Source: Bog-756 sp963713625 (GTDB taxonomy: Bacteria > Actinomycetota > Acidimicrobiia > Acidimicrobiales > RAAP-2). Taken from it: a DNA stretch of 64,000 bases. Every line of letters begins with the position of its first letter. Positions within the stretch are counted from its first letter, which is position 1. The translations under genes and the position numbers were made by a program. Positions 25,698 to 34,178 of this stretch are shown here, piece after piece. The notes below the pieces were generated by a model. The model saw nothing but the letters and a program-made list of their open reading frames with translations, was not told the origin of the DNA and searched no databases. Location of the stretch: contig CAVQMN010000005.1 of assembly GCA_963713625.1 (NCBI GenBank), positions 186,001-250,000 of the forward strand. The letters are read 5' to 3'.

Positions 25698-26993
25698 ATG
25701 GCGCATTTCGCAAAACCTGACGAGGGCAGCTGGACGCAGCACTACCCGGAGTTGGGCACGGGACCGGTGTCGTACGAGGACTCGATATCCCCGGAGCACT
25801 ACGAGCTCGAACGCAAGGCCATCTTCGCCCGGACATGGCTCAATGTCGGCCGGGTCGAACAGATCCCTCGGACCGGGGCCTACTTCACCAGGGAGCTCGA
25901 CGCCGCCGGAACGTCGATCGTCGTGGTCCGGGGAACGGACGGCGCGGTACACGCCTTCCACAACATCTGCCGTCACCGCGGCAACAAGCTCGTCTGGAAC
26001 GACTTTCCCGGCGAGGAGACCAGCGGCACCTGTCGGCAGTTCACCTGCAAGTACCACGGTTGGCGGTATTCGGTCGACGGGCAGCTGACCTTCATCCAGC
26101 AGGAGTCGGAGTTCTTCGATCTCGACCGGGATGACTACGGACTGGCCATGGTCCAGGTCGACACGTGGGAAGGGTTCATCTTCGTCAATCTGGACCCGGA
26201 AAATGCGACGTCACTGGGCGACTACCTGGGCGAGTTCGGTACCGGCCTGGCCGGATATCCGTTCGACAAGATGACCCATGTCTACAAGTACCGGGCAGAG
26301 GTCGGGAGCAACTGGAAGCTCTTCGTCGACGCCTTCGCGGAGTTTTACCATGCACCGATCCTGCACGCCAAGCAGGCCACGGCGGAGGAGTCGCGCAAAC
26401 TGTCCGGCTATGGCTACGAGGCACTGGCCTATGAGCTCGACGGGCCCCACGGCATGGTTTCGTCCTGGGGGGGCATGTCGCCGCCGAAGGATCTCGACAT
26501 GGTCAAGCCCATGGAACGGGTACTCCGCAGCGGTCTGTTCGGTCCGTGGGACCGCCCCGATATCGACGGTCTCGATCAGCTGCCGTCGGCATTGAACCCT
26601 TCGCACCACCACGCCTGGGGTGTCGACTCGTTCGTGTTCTTCCCGAACTTCATGCTGCTGGTCTGGCAACCAGGCTGGTACCTCACCTACCACTACTGGC
26701 CGACCTCGTACAACACCCACATCTTCGAGGGAACGCTCTACTTCGCACCACCGCGGAACGCCCGCGAGCGCCTGCAGCAGGAGCTTGCCGCTGTCACCTT
26801 CAAGGAGTACGCGCTCCAGGACGGCAACACCCTCGAAGCCACCCAATCGATGCTCGAGTCGCGGGCCGTGTCGAATTTCCCGCTCAACGACCAGGAGATC
26901 CTGCTCCGCCATCTGCACAAGACAGCACGGGATCACGTGACCGACTATCAACAGCGGTCGGCCACTCCTGTCCGGATTTCGAACGCGTCCTGA
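25698..26993 (+). CDS. Rieske [2Fe-2S] non-haem iron oxygenase, alpha subunit
   Basis: The 431-residue protein has the Rieske motif CRHRGN followed by CKYHGWRY (C-x-H and C-x2-H) at about residues 95-120, and the mononuclear iron site EFYHAPILH (H-x4-H) in the catalytic half. It activates O2 to hydroxylate an aromatic, steroid-like or alicyclic substrate and needs a reductase, probably the one at 20616. ATG 25698 has GGAGG upstream at good distance and preserves the 31-nt spacing from the promoter block. A small gene and a TetR gene follow on the same strand. Confidence 0.93.
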   Translation: MAHFAKPDEGSWTQHYPELGTGPVSYEDSISPEHYELERKAIFARTWLNVGRVEQIPRTGAYFTRELDAAGTSIVVVRGTDGAVHAFHNICRHRGNKLVWNDFPGEETSGTCRQFTCKYHGWRYSVDGQLTFIQQESEFFDLDRDDYGLAMVQVDTWEGFIFVNLDPENATSLGDYLGEFGTGLAGYPFDKMTHVYKYRAEVGSNWKLFVDAFAEFYHAPILHAKQATAEESRKLSGYGYEALAYELDGPHGMVSSWGGMSPPKDLDMVKPMERVLRSGLFGPWDRPDIDGLDQLPSALNPSHHHAWGVDSFVFFPNFMLLVWQPGWYLTYHYWPTSYNTHIFEGTLYFAPPRNARERLQQELAAVTFKEYALQDGNTLEATQSMLESRAVSNFPLNDQEILLRHLHKTARDHVTDYQQRSATPVRISNAS

Positions 26994-27010
26994 ACACGGA
27001 GACGAACCCC

Positions 27011-27337
27011 ATGGCCCTGCTTCCTTCTGACTTCTCCGACCTGGAGCCTTTCGCGGCCTGGTCGCTCGAGACCGAGGCGGAGCGCTATGCCAAGCGCCTG
27101 GCGAGCACGATGGACGAGCTCCAGGCCTTCTACGACGCCGCCTTCCCCCGCCTCGAGGATGCCATCGAGTACCTCGACCAGTTCGACCTCGCGGCCCTGC
27201 CGGAAGATGGGACACGGCTGCTCTGGCTCTGCTACTCGTTGGTCAACGCCTCCTTTCCGGCAGAAGTGTGGCGTCAGCCGAGGGTTCCCGACAGCGGCGC
27301 GGCCAGTATGGACATGGTCACCGAACCGGCAGTCTGA
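27011..27337 (+). CDS. small conserved-looking protein of unknown function, Rieske-linked
   Basis: The 108-residue protein starts ATG 27011, 17 nt after the Rieske stop. It is acidic and mostly helical (EAERYAKRLASTMDELQAFYDAAFPRLEDAIEYLDQF) with a hydrophobic second helix LLWLCYSLVNASFPAEVW. It has no signal peptide or metal motif. I do not recognise the family. Its tight placement behind the oxygenase suggests an accessory role such as stabilising the alpha subunit or a very small beta-like subunit, but this is inference. The ribosome site is weak, so it may rely on coupling to the Rieske gene. Confidence 0.75.
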   Translation: MALLPSDFSDLEPFAAWSLETEAERYAKRLASTMDELQAFYDAAFPRLEDAIEYLDQFDLAALPEDGTRLLWLCYSLVNASFPAEVWRQPRVPDSGAASMDMVTEPAV

Positions 27338-27460
27338 CGGATTCGGGCGGCGGGGCCGGGAGTAGCCGGTCAGCCCCCGCCCGGCACCCCACCGACCCTG
27401 CTGACCAGGCCCGGAATCCTGTCCGGGTTGAAGATCGTAGGGGGTGAGAACGGCGTCGGG

Positions 27461-27466
27461 TACGCT
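27461..27466 (+). promoter_or_regulatory. -10 box of leaderless TetR gene
   Basis: TACGCT followed by exactly 7 nt and GTG 27474; no Shine-Dalgarno. The paralogous TetR at 44183 has GGGTA-x2-CT in the same place. A half-operator GAAGATCG lies at 27430-27437. Confidence 0.5.
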
Positions 27467-27473
27467 CTGCTGG

Positions 27474-28187
27474 GTGACGAACAACGACCTGGCAACCGAT
27501 GCATTCGAGCCCGACGGGCTCAGCCGGCGAGACCAGGCGGTGGCCCGGTCACTCGATTCCGCCCGCTTGCGGGCCGAAAGCCGGGTCCAGCGCTTCCTCG
27601 ATGCCGCCACTGAGCTCTTCGACTCCAGGCCGGGCAGGGATTTCACCGTCCAAGAGGTCGTCGAGCGGTCCGGCCAGTCCCTTCACAGCTTCTACCAGTA
27701 TTTCGGTGGGAAGCACGAGCTGCTCCTGGCCCTGTTTGAGGAGACGGTCAGTTCGACCACCGAGCACCTGCGCGCGGAGATCGCCAAGGAGCACGATCCC
27801 CTCGAGCGTCTGCATCGCTTCGTGGTGGAGTACTACCAGATGTGCCGGCCGCCTGAATCCGGTGAGGCGGGCGCCAAGCGACAGGGTCCTCTCGGGATGG
27901 CCGAGTTCGCGCAGCAGCTGCTCACCGACCACCCCAAGGAGGCGGCCAGGGTCTTCTCCCCGCTCCTGGCTCTGCTCGAGGAAGTGTTCCAGGAGGCAAC
28001 CGACGCCGGAGTCATTCGGAACGGGCTCCTCCACGGCCCGATCGTCGGCATCGTGCTCGAGGTGATCATGTTCAACACGTTCTCGTCGACCATCGGGGGC
28101 CTGTCCCTCCGTCCCAACGACGGTGATTCGGCTGAGGATCTGTGGGGTCTGATCCTCCACGGCATCGGGTCGCCCACCGCACCCTGA
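27474..28187 (+). CDS. TetR-family regulator (paralogue of the one at 44183)
   Basis: The 237-residue protein has an N-terminal TetR HTH: RVQRFLDAATELFDS, then VQEVVERSGQSLHSFYQYFGGKHELLLALF. Its ligand domain continues MAEFAQQLLTDHPKEAARVFSPLLALLEEVF and IVLEVIMFNTFSSTIGG. It is closely similar along its whole length to the TetR at 44183. GTG 27474 is chosen because the two paralogues align from this codon and share the -10 spacing; upstream GTGs lack support. It follows the Rieske operon and is the natural candidate to bind the operator at 25645-25666. Its stop lies inside a 16-17-bp repeat array. Confidence 0.9.
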   Translation: MTNNDLATDAFEPDGLSRRDQAVARSLDSARLRAESRVQRFLDAATELFDSRPGRDFTVQEVVERSGQSLHSFYQYFGGKHELLLALFEETVSSTTEHLRAEIAKEHDPLERLHRFVVEYYQMCRPPESGEAGAKRQGPLGMAEFAQQLLTDHPKEAARVFSPLLALLEEVFQEATDAGVIRNGLLHGPIVGIVLEVIMFNTFSSTIGGLSLRPNDGDSAEDLWGLILHGIGSPTAP

Positions 28188-28242
28188 CTTCAGCGCACCC
28201 TGACGGCAACCGCACCTTGACGGCAACCGCATCGTGACGCGG
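28179..28242 (+). repeat. degenerate 16-17-bp tandem repeats across the TetR stop codon
   Basis: Units start at 28179 (GCACCCTGACTTCAGC), 28195 (GCACCCTGACGGCAACC), 28212 (GCACCTTGACGGCAACC) and 28229 (GCATCGTGACGCGG). The TetR stop codon TGA (28185-28187) is part of the first unit. The array lies between convergent genes. Confidence 0.85.
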
Positions 28243-28264
28243 CGATCAGGAGCGGGCGGTCGCG

Positions 28265-29524
28265 CTAGATGGCTGCATCGTTGTGGCGGTAGACCTGGCC
28301 GCCTTTCATGACGAATCGGACGTCCTCGGTGACCCCGATGTCCGCCAGCGGATCGCCCGGCACGGCGATCACATCGGCGTAGAGGCCGGGGTCCAGACGC
28401 CCCCGGTCGTCGACATCGATGAGTTCGGCCGCGACGGTGGTGGCCGAGCGGATGGCCTGGAGGGGGGTCATGCCCCGATCGACCAGGGCCAGCAGCTCTT
28501 TGGCATTCTTGCCGTGGGGAATGGCGGGAGCATCCGTTCCACAGGCGATCCGGGCCCCACGGGCGATCGCCTTGCGGATGGTCTCTTTCGCCCGCGGGAA
28601 AACCTCGGCCGCTTTGGCCTGGAGCTCGGGTGGCGCGTGGGAGACGTCCATGCCGTCGGCCAGGTAGGTGGTGGGGACGAGGAACCTATCGAGCTCGATG
28701 AGGAGGTCGAGGGTGTCATCGGTCATCAGCGAGCCGTGCTCGATGCAATCGATACCGGCTTCGAGGGCGGCACGGATGCCCTCATCGCCGTGGGCGTGGG
28801 CCGCCACCCTGAGCCCAGCGCGATGGGCTTCGTCCACGATGGCCCGCAACTCCTCGTCGGAGTACTGCTGGGCTCCGGCCGGTCCGGTGTGCGACATGAC
28901 GCCACCGGACGCACATACCTTGATGAGGTGGGCACCGTGTTTGATCTGGTAACGAACGGCCTTGCGAACCTCGCTCACACCGTTGGCGATGCCCTCTTCG
29001 ACGGTGAGGGGCATGATGTGAGGGGCGAAGGCCTGGAACATGGTCGGATCGAGATGACCGCCGGTCGGGGTGATGGCGTGCCCGGCGGGAACGACACGCG
29101 GCCCTTCGATCCAGCCGAGGTCGATCGCCTTCTTGAGGGCGACATCCAAAAGAAGGCCGCCGGTCTGGATGAACAGCCCGAGATTGCGCACGGTCGTGAA
29201 GCCGGCCCGAAGGGTGCGACGGGCGTTGGCTACCGCCCGGAGAGTCCGTACCGCGGGGTCGTCCTGCACCGCGGTCAGGGGGCTGCGGTGGTCGGGACCA
29301 CCCAGCAGGAGGTTCACCTCCATGTCCATGAGCCCCGGGAGGAGGGTGAGATCACCGAGGTCGATGACGACCGCATCTGCCGGGACCGACGTCGGGGCGA
29401 CGGCCAGGATGCGCTCGCCCTCGATCAGGAGATCCCCGGGGGCGGCCAGTTCACCTGTGACAACATCGAGCATGCGGGCGCTGCGCAGGTGAATGTGCTC
29501 CGGCGTCTGAGGGCGGGCCATCAT
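28265..29524 (-). CDS. amidohydrolase-superfamily protein (prolidase/imidazolonepropionase-like)
   Basis: The 419-residue protein has the two-part layout of the family: a small beta sandwich (residues 1-60 plus the C-terminal strands) and a TIM barrel. Later metal ligands are kept: a candidate carbamylated Lys in LIKVCASGGV, HAHG, CIEHGS and GTDAP. The first metal motif, normally PGLIDxHxH, reads PGLMDMEVNLL, so both His are replaced by Glu and Asn. Family members hydrolyse amide bonds or open lactam-like rings. AAGGAG precedes ATG 29524. It is divergent from a crotonase, with an inverted repeat between them. Confidence 0.87.
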   Translation of the reverse strand: MMARPQTPEHIHLRSARMLDVVTGELAAPGDLLIEGERILAVAPTSVPADAVVIDLGDLTLLPGLMDMEVNLLLGGPDHRSPLTAVQDDPAVRTLRAVANARRTLRAGFTTVRNLGLFIQTGGLLLDVALKKAIDLGWIEGPRVVPAGHAITPTGGHLDPTMFQAFAPHIMPLTVEEGIANGVSEVRKAVRYQIKHGAHLIKVCASGGVMSHTGPAGAQQYSDEELRAIVDEAHRAGLRVAAHAHGDEGIRAALEAGIDCIEHGSLMTDDTLDLLIELDRFLVPTTYLADGMDVSHAPPELQAKAAEVFPRAKETIRKAIARGARIACGTDAPAIPHGKNAKELLALVDRGMTPLQAIRSATTVAAELIDVDDRGRLDPGLYADVIAVPGDPLADIGVTEDVRFVMKGGQVYRHNDAAI

Positions 29525-29550
29525 GTGCTCCTTCGACCTGGTCGGACCGA

Positions 29551-29569
29551 TGAGATCGGAGTTATCTCA
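29551..29569. promoter_or_regulatory. inverted repeat in the divergent amidohydrolase/crotonase promoter
   Basis: TGAGAT (29551-29556) and ATCTCA (29564-29569) are perfect arms around 7 nt, 27 nt upstream of the amidohydrolase start and 15 nt before the -35 of the crotonase promoter. Confidence 0.45.
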
Positions 29570-29583
29570 AAAACGGTACACCA

Positions 29584-29612
29584 TTGTCAAATTATAAGAG
29601 GCCGAATATCGT
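29584..29612 (+). promoter_or_regulatory. promoter of the crotonase gene at 29652
   Basis: TTGTCA (29584-29589), 17-nt spacer, TATCGT (29607-29612), 39 nt before the ATG. Confidence 0.65.
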
Positions 29613-29651
29613 GTCGGCTGACGTGATCGTCGGCCATCGGAACGGAGCCGG

Positions 29652-30443
29652 ATGGAAAACGAACTGGGTACCTCGGCGCTGCGGCTCGAACGATCAGGAT
29701 CGATCGCCTGGTGCGTGATCGACCGGCCGGAGGCGAGGAACGCCCTGACGCCGGCGATGTACTACGGACTCAAACGGGCCGTGCGCCTGGTGAACCGCGA
29801 CCCCGATCTCGGGGCGCTGATCATCACCGGAGTCGGGGACGTGTTCGCCCCGGGTGGAGACATGGGAGGTCGTTCCGAACCCGGGGACGTCCTGCCCGAC
29901 GACATCGGACCGGACGTCCTCCCGTTCCTGGCCATCCGCGACAGCCCGGCGCCGGTCATCGCGGCGGTCAACGGGATCTGTCAAGCCGGAGGCCTCCTGA
30001 TCGCCATGATGGCCGACATCGCGGTGGCCAGCGAGCGGGCGACCTTCCGCGTGCCGGAGCTCCTACGCGGGATCCCGGACGCCACGTTCGCCGCCGCCCT
30101 CCCCGCCCATGTGGGCCTGGCCGTGGCGCGTGATCTCTTGTTGTCGGCGCGACCGTTCGATGCGGCCGAGGCCCAGCGGCTCGGTGTCATCTCGCGGGTG
30201 GTCTCCCACGACGACCTCCACGCCGCGGCGACGACGGCGGCCGCTCAGGTCCTGCGGACCGCGCCGGCCGCGCGCGTCCAGGTGAAGCGCATGCTCAATG
30301 AGCGGTACGGTGCCATCGACTACCAGACGATGTTCTGGGCGCTCGATCACTCCGACGAGCCCCGGGAGGGCATGAGGGCGTTCATGGAGAAGCGTCCGCC
30401 CCGTTGGTACCCGCCCGAACTTCCGGACCCGCCGATGACTTGA
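29652..30443 (+). CDS. enoyl-CoA hydratase/isomerase (crotonase) family protein
   Basis: The 263-residue protein shows the crotonase oxyanion-hole motifs GVGDVFAPGGDMGG and AAVNGICQAGGLLIAMMADI, and the catalytic loop FRVPELLRGIPD, where Glu stands at one of the hydratase catalytic positions. It hydrates or isomerises an enoyl-CoA. The C terminus ends EKRPPRWYPPELPDPP. ACGGAG precedes ATG 29652. A class III CoA-transferase follows 140 nt later on the same strand, probably in the same transcription unit. Confidence 0.9.
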   Translation: MENELGTSALRLERSGSIAWCVIDRPEARNALTPAMYYGLKRAVRLVNRDPDLGALIITGVGDVFAPGGDMGGRSEPGDVLPDDIGPDVLPFLAIRDSPAPVIAAVNGICQAGGLLIAMMADIAVASERATFRVPELLRGIPDATFAAALPAHVGLAVARDLLLSARPFDAAEAQRLGVISRVVSHDDLHAAATTAAAQVLRTAPAARVQVKRMLNERYGAIDYQTMFWALDHSDEPREGMRAFMEKRPPRWYPPELPDPPMT

Positions 30444-30583
30444 GAATGGCAGTCTCGCCAAGCTAGAGTCCTTTTGCCGAATCTGGGGTGTCAGGCTCTG
30501 TTTGTCTGACGAACGGCTTCGGGTTCATCCGGGGGTCGACACCGCGCCGAGTCCTACGGTTCGGAGATGGTCGGAGGTTGGTC

Positions 30584-31801
30584 GTGACTGCTGTACTGCG
30601 GGGTGTCCGGATTCTCGAGGTGGCCGAGCACACGTTCGTTCCGGCGGCGTCTGCGCTGCTGTCCGACTGGGGCGCCGAGGTCATCAAGATCGAGCACGTG
30701 GAGCGCGGCGACGCCATGCGGGGTCTGGCCTCGACCGGTCTGGCACTGGTGCCGAGCGACGTCCATGCCCTCTTGGAGCACTCCAACCGCGGCAAGAAGA
30801 GCCTTGGCCTCGACCTGACCGCCCCCGATGGTCTCGAGATCCTCTACAAACTGGCGGCGACCGCTGATGTGTTCCTGACCAACAAGCTCCCGACCGTGCG
30901 GGAGAAGCTCAAGATCGGTGTCGAAGAGATTCGCGAGGCCAATCCCGACATCATCTACGTGCGCGGTACCGGCCAGGGCGAACGTGGCCCGGACGCCGAC
31001 AAGGGCTCGTATGACTCCCTGGCCTTTTGGGCCCGGTCCGGCGTCGCCGTGGGCGCCAAGCGCCCCGAGTACGACCTGATGCCTGTCCCACCTGCTCCGG
31101 GGTTCGGCGATTCCATCGGGGCCATGACCATCGCCGGTGGCATCCTGGGCGCGCTCTTCCACCGTGAGCGGACCGGGGAGGCCACGATCGTGGACGTGTC
31201 GCTGCTGGGCGTGGGGCTGTGGGCCATGGGCCAGGCCGTGGCCCTCTCGCTGGTGCTGGGGCAGCCGTGGAGCCCCCCGCCCAATGACCGCCTTTCGTCG
31301 AATCCACTGTCGCGCAACTACACGACGGGGGACGGGCGGGTCCTGGCCTTCACCTGTCTCCAGCCCGGCAAGTACTGGAAGCCGCTCTGCGAGGCCGTCG
31401 GCCGACCGGAGCTGGCCATTGATGCCCGGTTTGCCGATCACGCCTCGCTGATGGCCAACAGCACCGTCGCCATCGGGATCCTGGACGAGGTGTTCGCTTC
31501 GGCGACGTTGGACGAGTGGCGCGAGCGGCTCGGCTCGTTCACCGGCCAGTGGACGGTCGTGCAGGACACACTTGAGGCGGTGGCCGATCCGCAGACCGTG
31601 GCCAACGGCTATGTCCAGGAGTGCCACACGGCCGCCGGGACGCCCTTCCAGTTGGTGGCCGCGCCGGTCCAGTTCGACGAGGAACCCGCGGCGCCGACCC
31701 GTGCCCCGGAATTCAACGAGCATGGCGACAGCATCCTGGCCGACCTCGGCCTCGACTCCGAGGCCATTATCGACCTCAAGATCCGTGGGGTCGTCGCCTG
31801 A
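30584..31801 (+). CDS. class III (CaiB/BaiF) CoA-transferase
   Basis: The 405-residue protein has the family layout: RILEVAEHTFVPAASALLSDWGAEVIKIEHV at the start, GKKSLGLDLTAPDG, IYVRGTGQGERGPDADKGSYDSLAFWARSG (the active-site Asp is the one before SLAFW) and the C-terminal Rossmann part. It moves CoA from an acyl-CoA donor to a carboxylic acid without ATP, or acts as a racemase in related members. GTG 30584 is chosen because CGGAGG precedes it at good spacing and family proteins start close to this point; the reading is open back to 30488. It is convergent with the SDR at 31848. Confidence 0.88.
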   Translation: MTAVLRGVRILEVAEHTFVPAASALLSDWGAEVIKIEHVERGDAMRGLASTGLALVPSDVHALLEHSNRGKKSLGLDLTAPDGLEILYKLAATADVFLTNKLPTVREKLKIGVEEIREANPDIIYVRGTGQGERGPDADKGSYDSLAFWARSGVAVGAKRPEYDLMPVPPAPGFGDSIGAMTIAGGILGALFHRERTGEATIVDVSLLGVGLWAMGQAVALSLVLGQPWSPPPNDRLSSNPLSRNYTTGDGRVLAFTCLQPGKYWKPLCEAVGRPELAIDARFADHASLMANSTVAIGILDEVFASATLDEWRERLGSFTGQWTVVQDTLEAVADPQTVANGYVQECHTAAGTPFQLVAAPVQFDEEPAAPTRAPEFNEHGDSILADLGLDSEAIIDLKIRGVVA

Positions 31802-31847
31802 GCGGTGCCCGCCTGTCTCCTCAACCGGACGTCAGCCGGGGTCGGGC

Positions 31848-32606
31848 TCAGCCGGCCGGTTGGGCCGGTGATCGGGGAGTGACGGCCACCGTCGGGATGC
31901 CGGCGCTGGCGCCACACTGCAACACGGTGTCCACCACCCGTACGAGCTCCTCGACGTCGATGAGCGAGCCACTCAGGTAGTTCCTCGCCTGCCAGATGGG
32001 ATGGAGCTCCGCGGCCAGGTCCCAATCCCACTCATTGGCGAAGCCGGTGGCCGATTCCCCCTCGCCGCCGGCGCAATCACCCACGATGACCCGGGTGAAC
32101 CCCACGCCGGGATGCTCACTGCGCCAGGCCTCGACCATGGTGTCGAGGGCCGCCTTGCTGGTGGCGTACGTTCCGAGCCCGGGCCAGGGAGGGGTCAACG
32201 ACCCGTTGACCGACGAGAGATAGGCGGCGACTCCGTGGGAGGCGGTGAGATGGGGGATGGCTGCTGCGGTCACGACCGCGGCCCCGATCACATTCGTGTC
32301 GAACGTCCGCCGCCAGGTGTCGGCGCTGACGTCGACCATCCGGGCCAGGGGCCCGATGCCGGTGGCATAGATGAGGGCGTCGATGCCACCGAGACCGTCC
32401 GCGGCGGCTTTGATGGCCGACTGGCACGACGACGTGTCGGTGACGTCACAGACGATGGCCAAAGAACCCGGCCCGGCCTCTTTGGCCGCGTCCACCAGCC
32501 GGTCGTTCCTCCTGGCCAACAGCGCAACCGTTGCCCCCCGTTGGCCCAGCCCGATGGCGATGGACCGACCGAGTCCACTCGAAGCACCGACGACGACGGT
32601 TCTCAT
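31848..32606 (-). CDS. short-chain dehydrogenase/reductase
   Basis: The 252-residue protein is a classical SDR: VVVGASSGLGRSIAIGLG (cofactor loop, with VGASSG in place of TGxxxG), ARRND (Arg after beta2, favouring NADP), CDVTD, YATGIGPLARM, SSVNGS and YATSKAALD (catalytic Tyr and Lys). ATG 32606 is preferred to the longer reading from 32651 because the cofactor motif then starts at residue 5, as in the family, and AAAGGA lies upstream. It probably forms an operon with the P450 upstream on the same strand (63-nt gap), so it may oxidise the alcohol made by the P450. Confidence 0.88.
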   Translation of the reverse strand: MRTVVVGASSGLGRSIAIGLGQRGATVALLARRNDRLVDAAKEAGPGSLAIVCDVTDTSSCQSAIKAAADGLGGIDALIYATGIGPLARMVDVSADTWRRTFDTNVIGAAVVTAAAIPHLTASHGVAAYLSSVNGSLTPPWPGLGTYATSKAALDTMVEAWRSEHPGVGFTRVIVGDCAGGEGESATGFANEWDWDLAAELHPIWQARNYLSGSLIDVEELVRVVDTVLQCGASAGIPTVAVTPRSPAQPAG

Positions 32607-32669
32607 CAATGGGTTGTCCTTTCTTGGAACTGGCGAAGTCGGTGCACGCACTCCTCGATTGTGCTCGGT

Positions 32670-33875
32670 TCAGGAGGTGAACACCGGAAGTCGTTCCCAT
32701 CCACGAACCGTCGACGTCCGGGCCTGTACCGCATTCTCCCAGTCGACGTCCCACGTGGGAAACCGCTGCAGGACCTCGTCGAGGGCGATGCGCCCCTCGA
32801 GCCGGGCCAGCGCCGATCCGAGGCAGAAGTGGATGCCGTAGCCGAACGCCAGGTGGTGCTCGATCTTTCGGGAGACGTCGAAGCGGTCGGCATCGGGGAA
32901 CCGGCGCTCGTCGCGGTTTCCCGCCGCGGTCAGAAGCAGGAGTGCACTCCCGGCCGGGACCGACCGGCCGTGGTGCTCGACATCCTTGGTCACGTACCGG
33001 GCCTGCACCGGCGACGGTGACTCGTAGCGCAGGAGTTCCTCGATGGCGTTCGGCACCAGGCTGCGGTCTTCGACCAGGCGCCGGCGCTGTTCGGGATGGT
33101 CGGCCAGGACCTTGCCGGTCCACCCGATCAGGCGGGTGGTGGTCTCGTTTCCTGCCGCCGCCAGGAGGTTGACATACCCCAGCACCTCGTCCCGGGTGAG
33201 GCTGCGCACGGTCCCGGTTTCGTCTTCGAACTCGGCGTGGAGCAGGTCGGTCATCAGGTCGTCGGACGGGTGGGTGGCCCGCCAGTCGATGTACTCGGCG
33301 AACCCGTCGCCCGCGGACATGCCGTCGGCGAAGGCCTTGTCCATATCCGGCATCCCGCCCTCGGTCAGGCGCAGCCCGTCGTCGATACGATCCCGGATGG
33401 CCTCCTGATCGGTTTCGGGGATGCCGAGCAGCATGCCGATGGTACGCATGGGCATCTGGGCCCCGAGGTCGGCGATGAAGTCGAACCCGTCCTTTTCGAC
33501 CAGGGGATCGAGACTGCGAGCGCAGAACTCACGGATCTTCGGCTCGAGCCCGTTGAGGTTCCGTGGCGTGAAGACGCGGGAGAGGAGGCGGCGGTGGATG
33601 TGGTGGGTCGGGGGGTCCTCGAAGATGATCGATCCGGGCGGCATCTCCATACCGCTCTTGATGAGCTCGAGGAGGGTCCCCTTGCTGGAGATGTAGGTCT
33701 CCCAGTCCCGTGAGCAGCGGTCGACGTCATCGAAACGGCTCAGTGCGTAGAAGTCATAACGCTCGTTGAAGTAGAGGGGTTGCTCGTCCCGGAGCCGCTT
33801 CCAGACCGGATACGGGTCCGAGTCGATGTCGAAGTCGTACGGGTCGTAGTAGACGTCGGATTCCGTGGTGGTCAT
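32670..33875 (-). CDS. cytochrome P450 (soluble bacterial type)
   Basis: The 401-residue protein has all P450 landmarks: the I-helix oxygen-binding AAAGNETTTR, the K-helix EELLR (ExxR) and the haem loop FGYGIHFCLGSALARLEG with the thiolate Cys. It is soluble, as are most bacterial P450s, and needs an external ferredoxin and reductase. No ferredoxin gene lies next to it. Proteins of this pattern in actinobacteria hydroxylate steroids, terpenes and fatty acids. ATG 33875 gives MTTTESDVYYDPYDFD, a normal family start; GTG 33890 is an alternative. Direct repeats in its upstream region may regulate it. Confidence 0.93.
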   Translation of the reverse strand: MTTTESDVYYDPYDFDIDSDPYPVWKRLRDEQPLYFNERYDFYALSRFDDVDRCSRDWETYISSKGTLLELIKSGMEMPPGSIIFEDPPTHHIHRRLLSRVFTPRNLNGLEPKIREFCARSLDPLVEKDGFDFIADLGAQMPMRTIGMLLGIPETDQEAIRDRIDDGLRLTEGGMPDMDKAFADGMSAGDGFAEYIDWRATHPSDDLMTDLLHAEFEDETGTVRSLTRDEVLGYVNLLAAAGNETTTRLIGWTGKVLADHPEQRRRLVEDRSLVPNAIEELLRYESPSPVQARYVTKDVEHHGRSVPAGSALLLLTAAGNRDERRFPDADRFDVSRKIEHHLAFGYGIHFCLGSALARLEGRIALDEVLQRFPTWDVDWENAVQARTSTVRGWERLPVFTS

Positions 33876-34178
33876 CCCGCTACCCTGCACCTTTCGCCCT
33901 GACGGCTGCCCCTGACGGGCTCACCGTGGTCAAGTCAAGTCTACAAAAGAAGCATTGCACAAAAAAAAGAAGCGCGTTCTCGGAGAGGGCGGCCCCTCAG
34001 CCCCCGACTGGGCCAGGGGCCGAAGCGCCGGGAGCGGGGCCCACCCGGCACCACGCCGCCAACGGTGGCAAGGGACTGTCAGAAATAGTACTCTCCTGAG
34101 TGCATAGTGCCATTCTCAGCGGACCGTGCCGGCCTGTCGAGGTGGGGAACACCCACGACGAGATGGAGGAAGAGGAGC
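33876..34178. other. divergent P450/amidohydrolase intergenic region
   Basis: No gene is seen in 303 bp. It holds two CCCTGACGG copies (33897-33905 and 33910-33918), two AAAAGAAGC copies exactly 20 bp apart (33945-33953 and 33965-33973, the second ending an A-tract), a TAGACT hexamer on the minus strand as P450 -10 candidate, and an AT-richer zone at 34080-34125 before the amidohydrolase. Confidence 0.55.
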
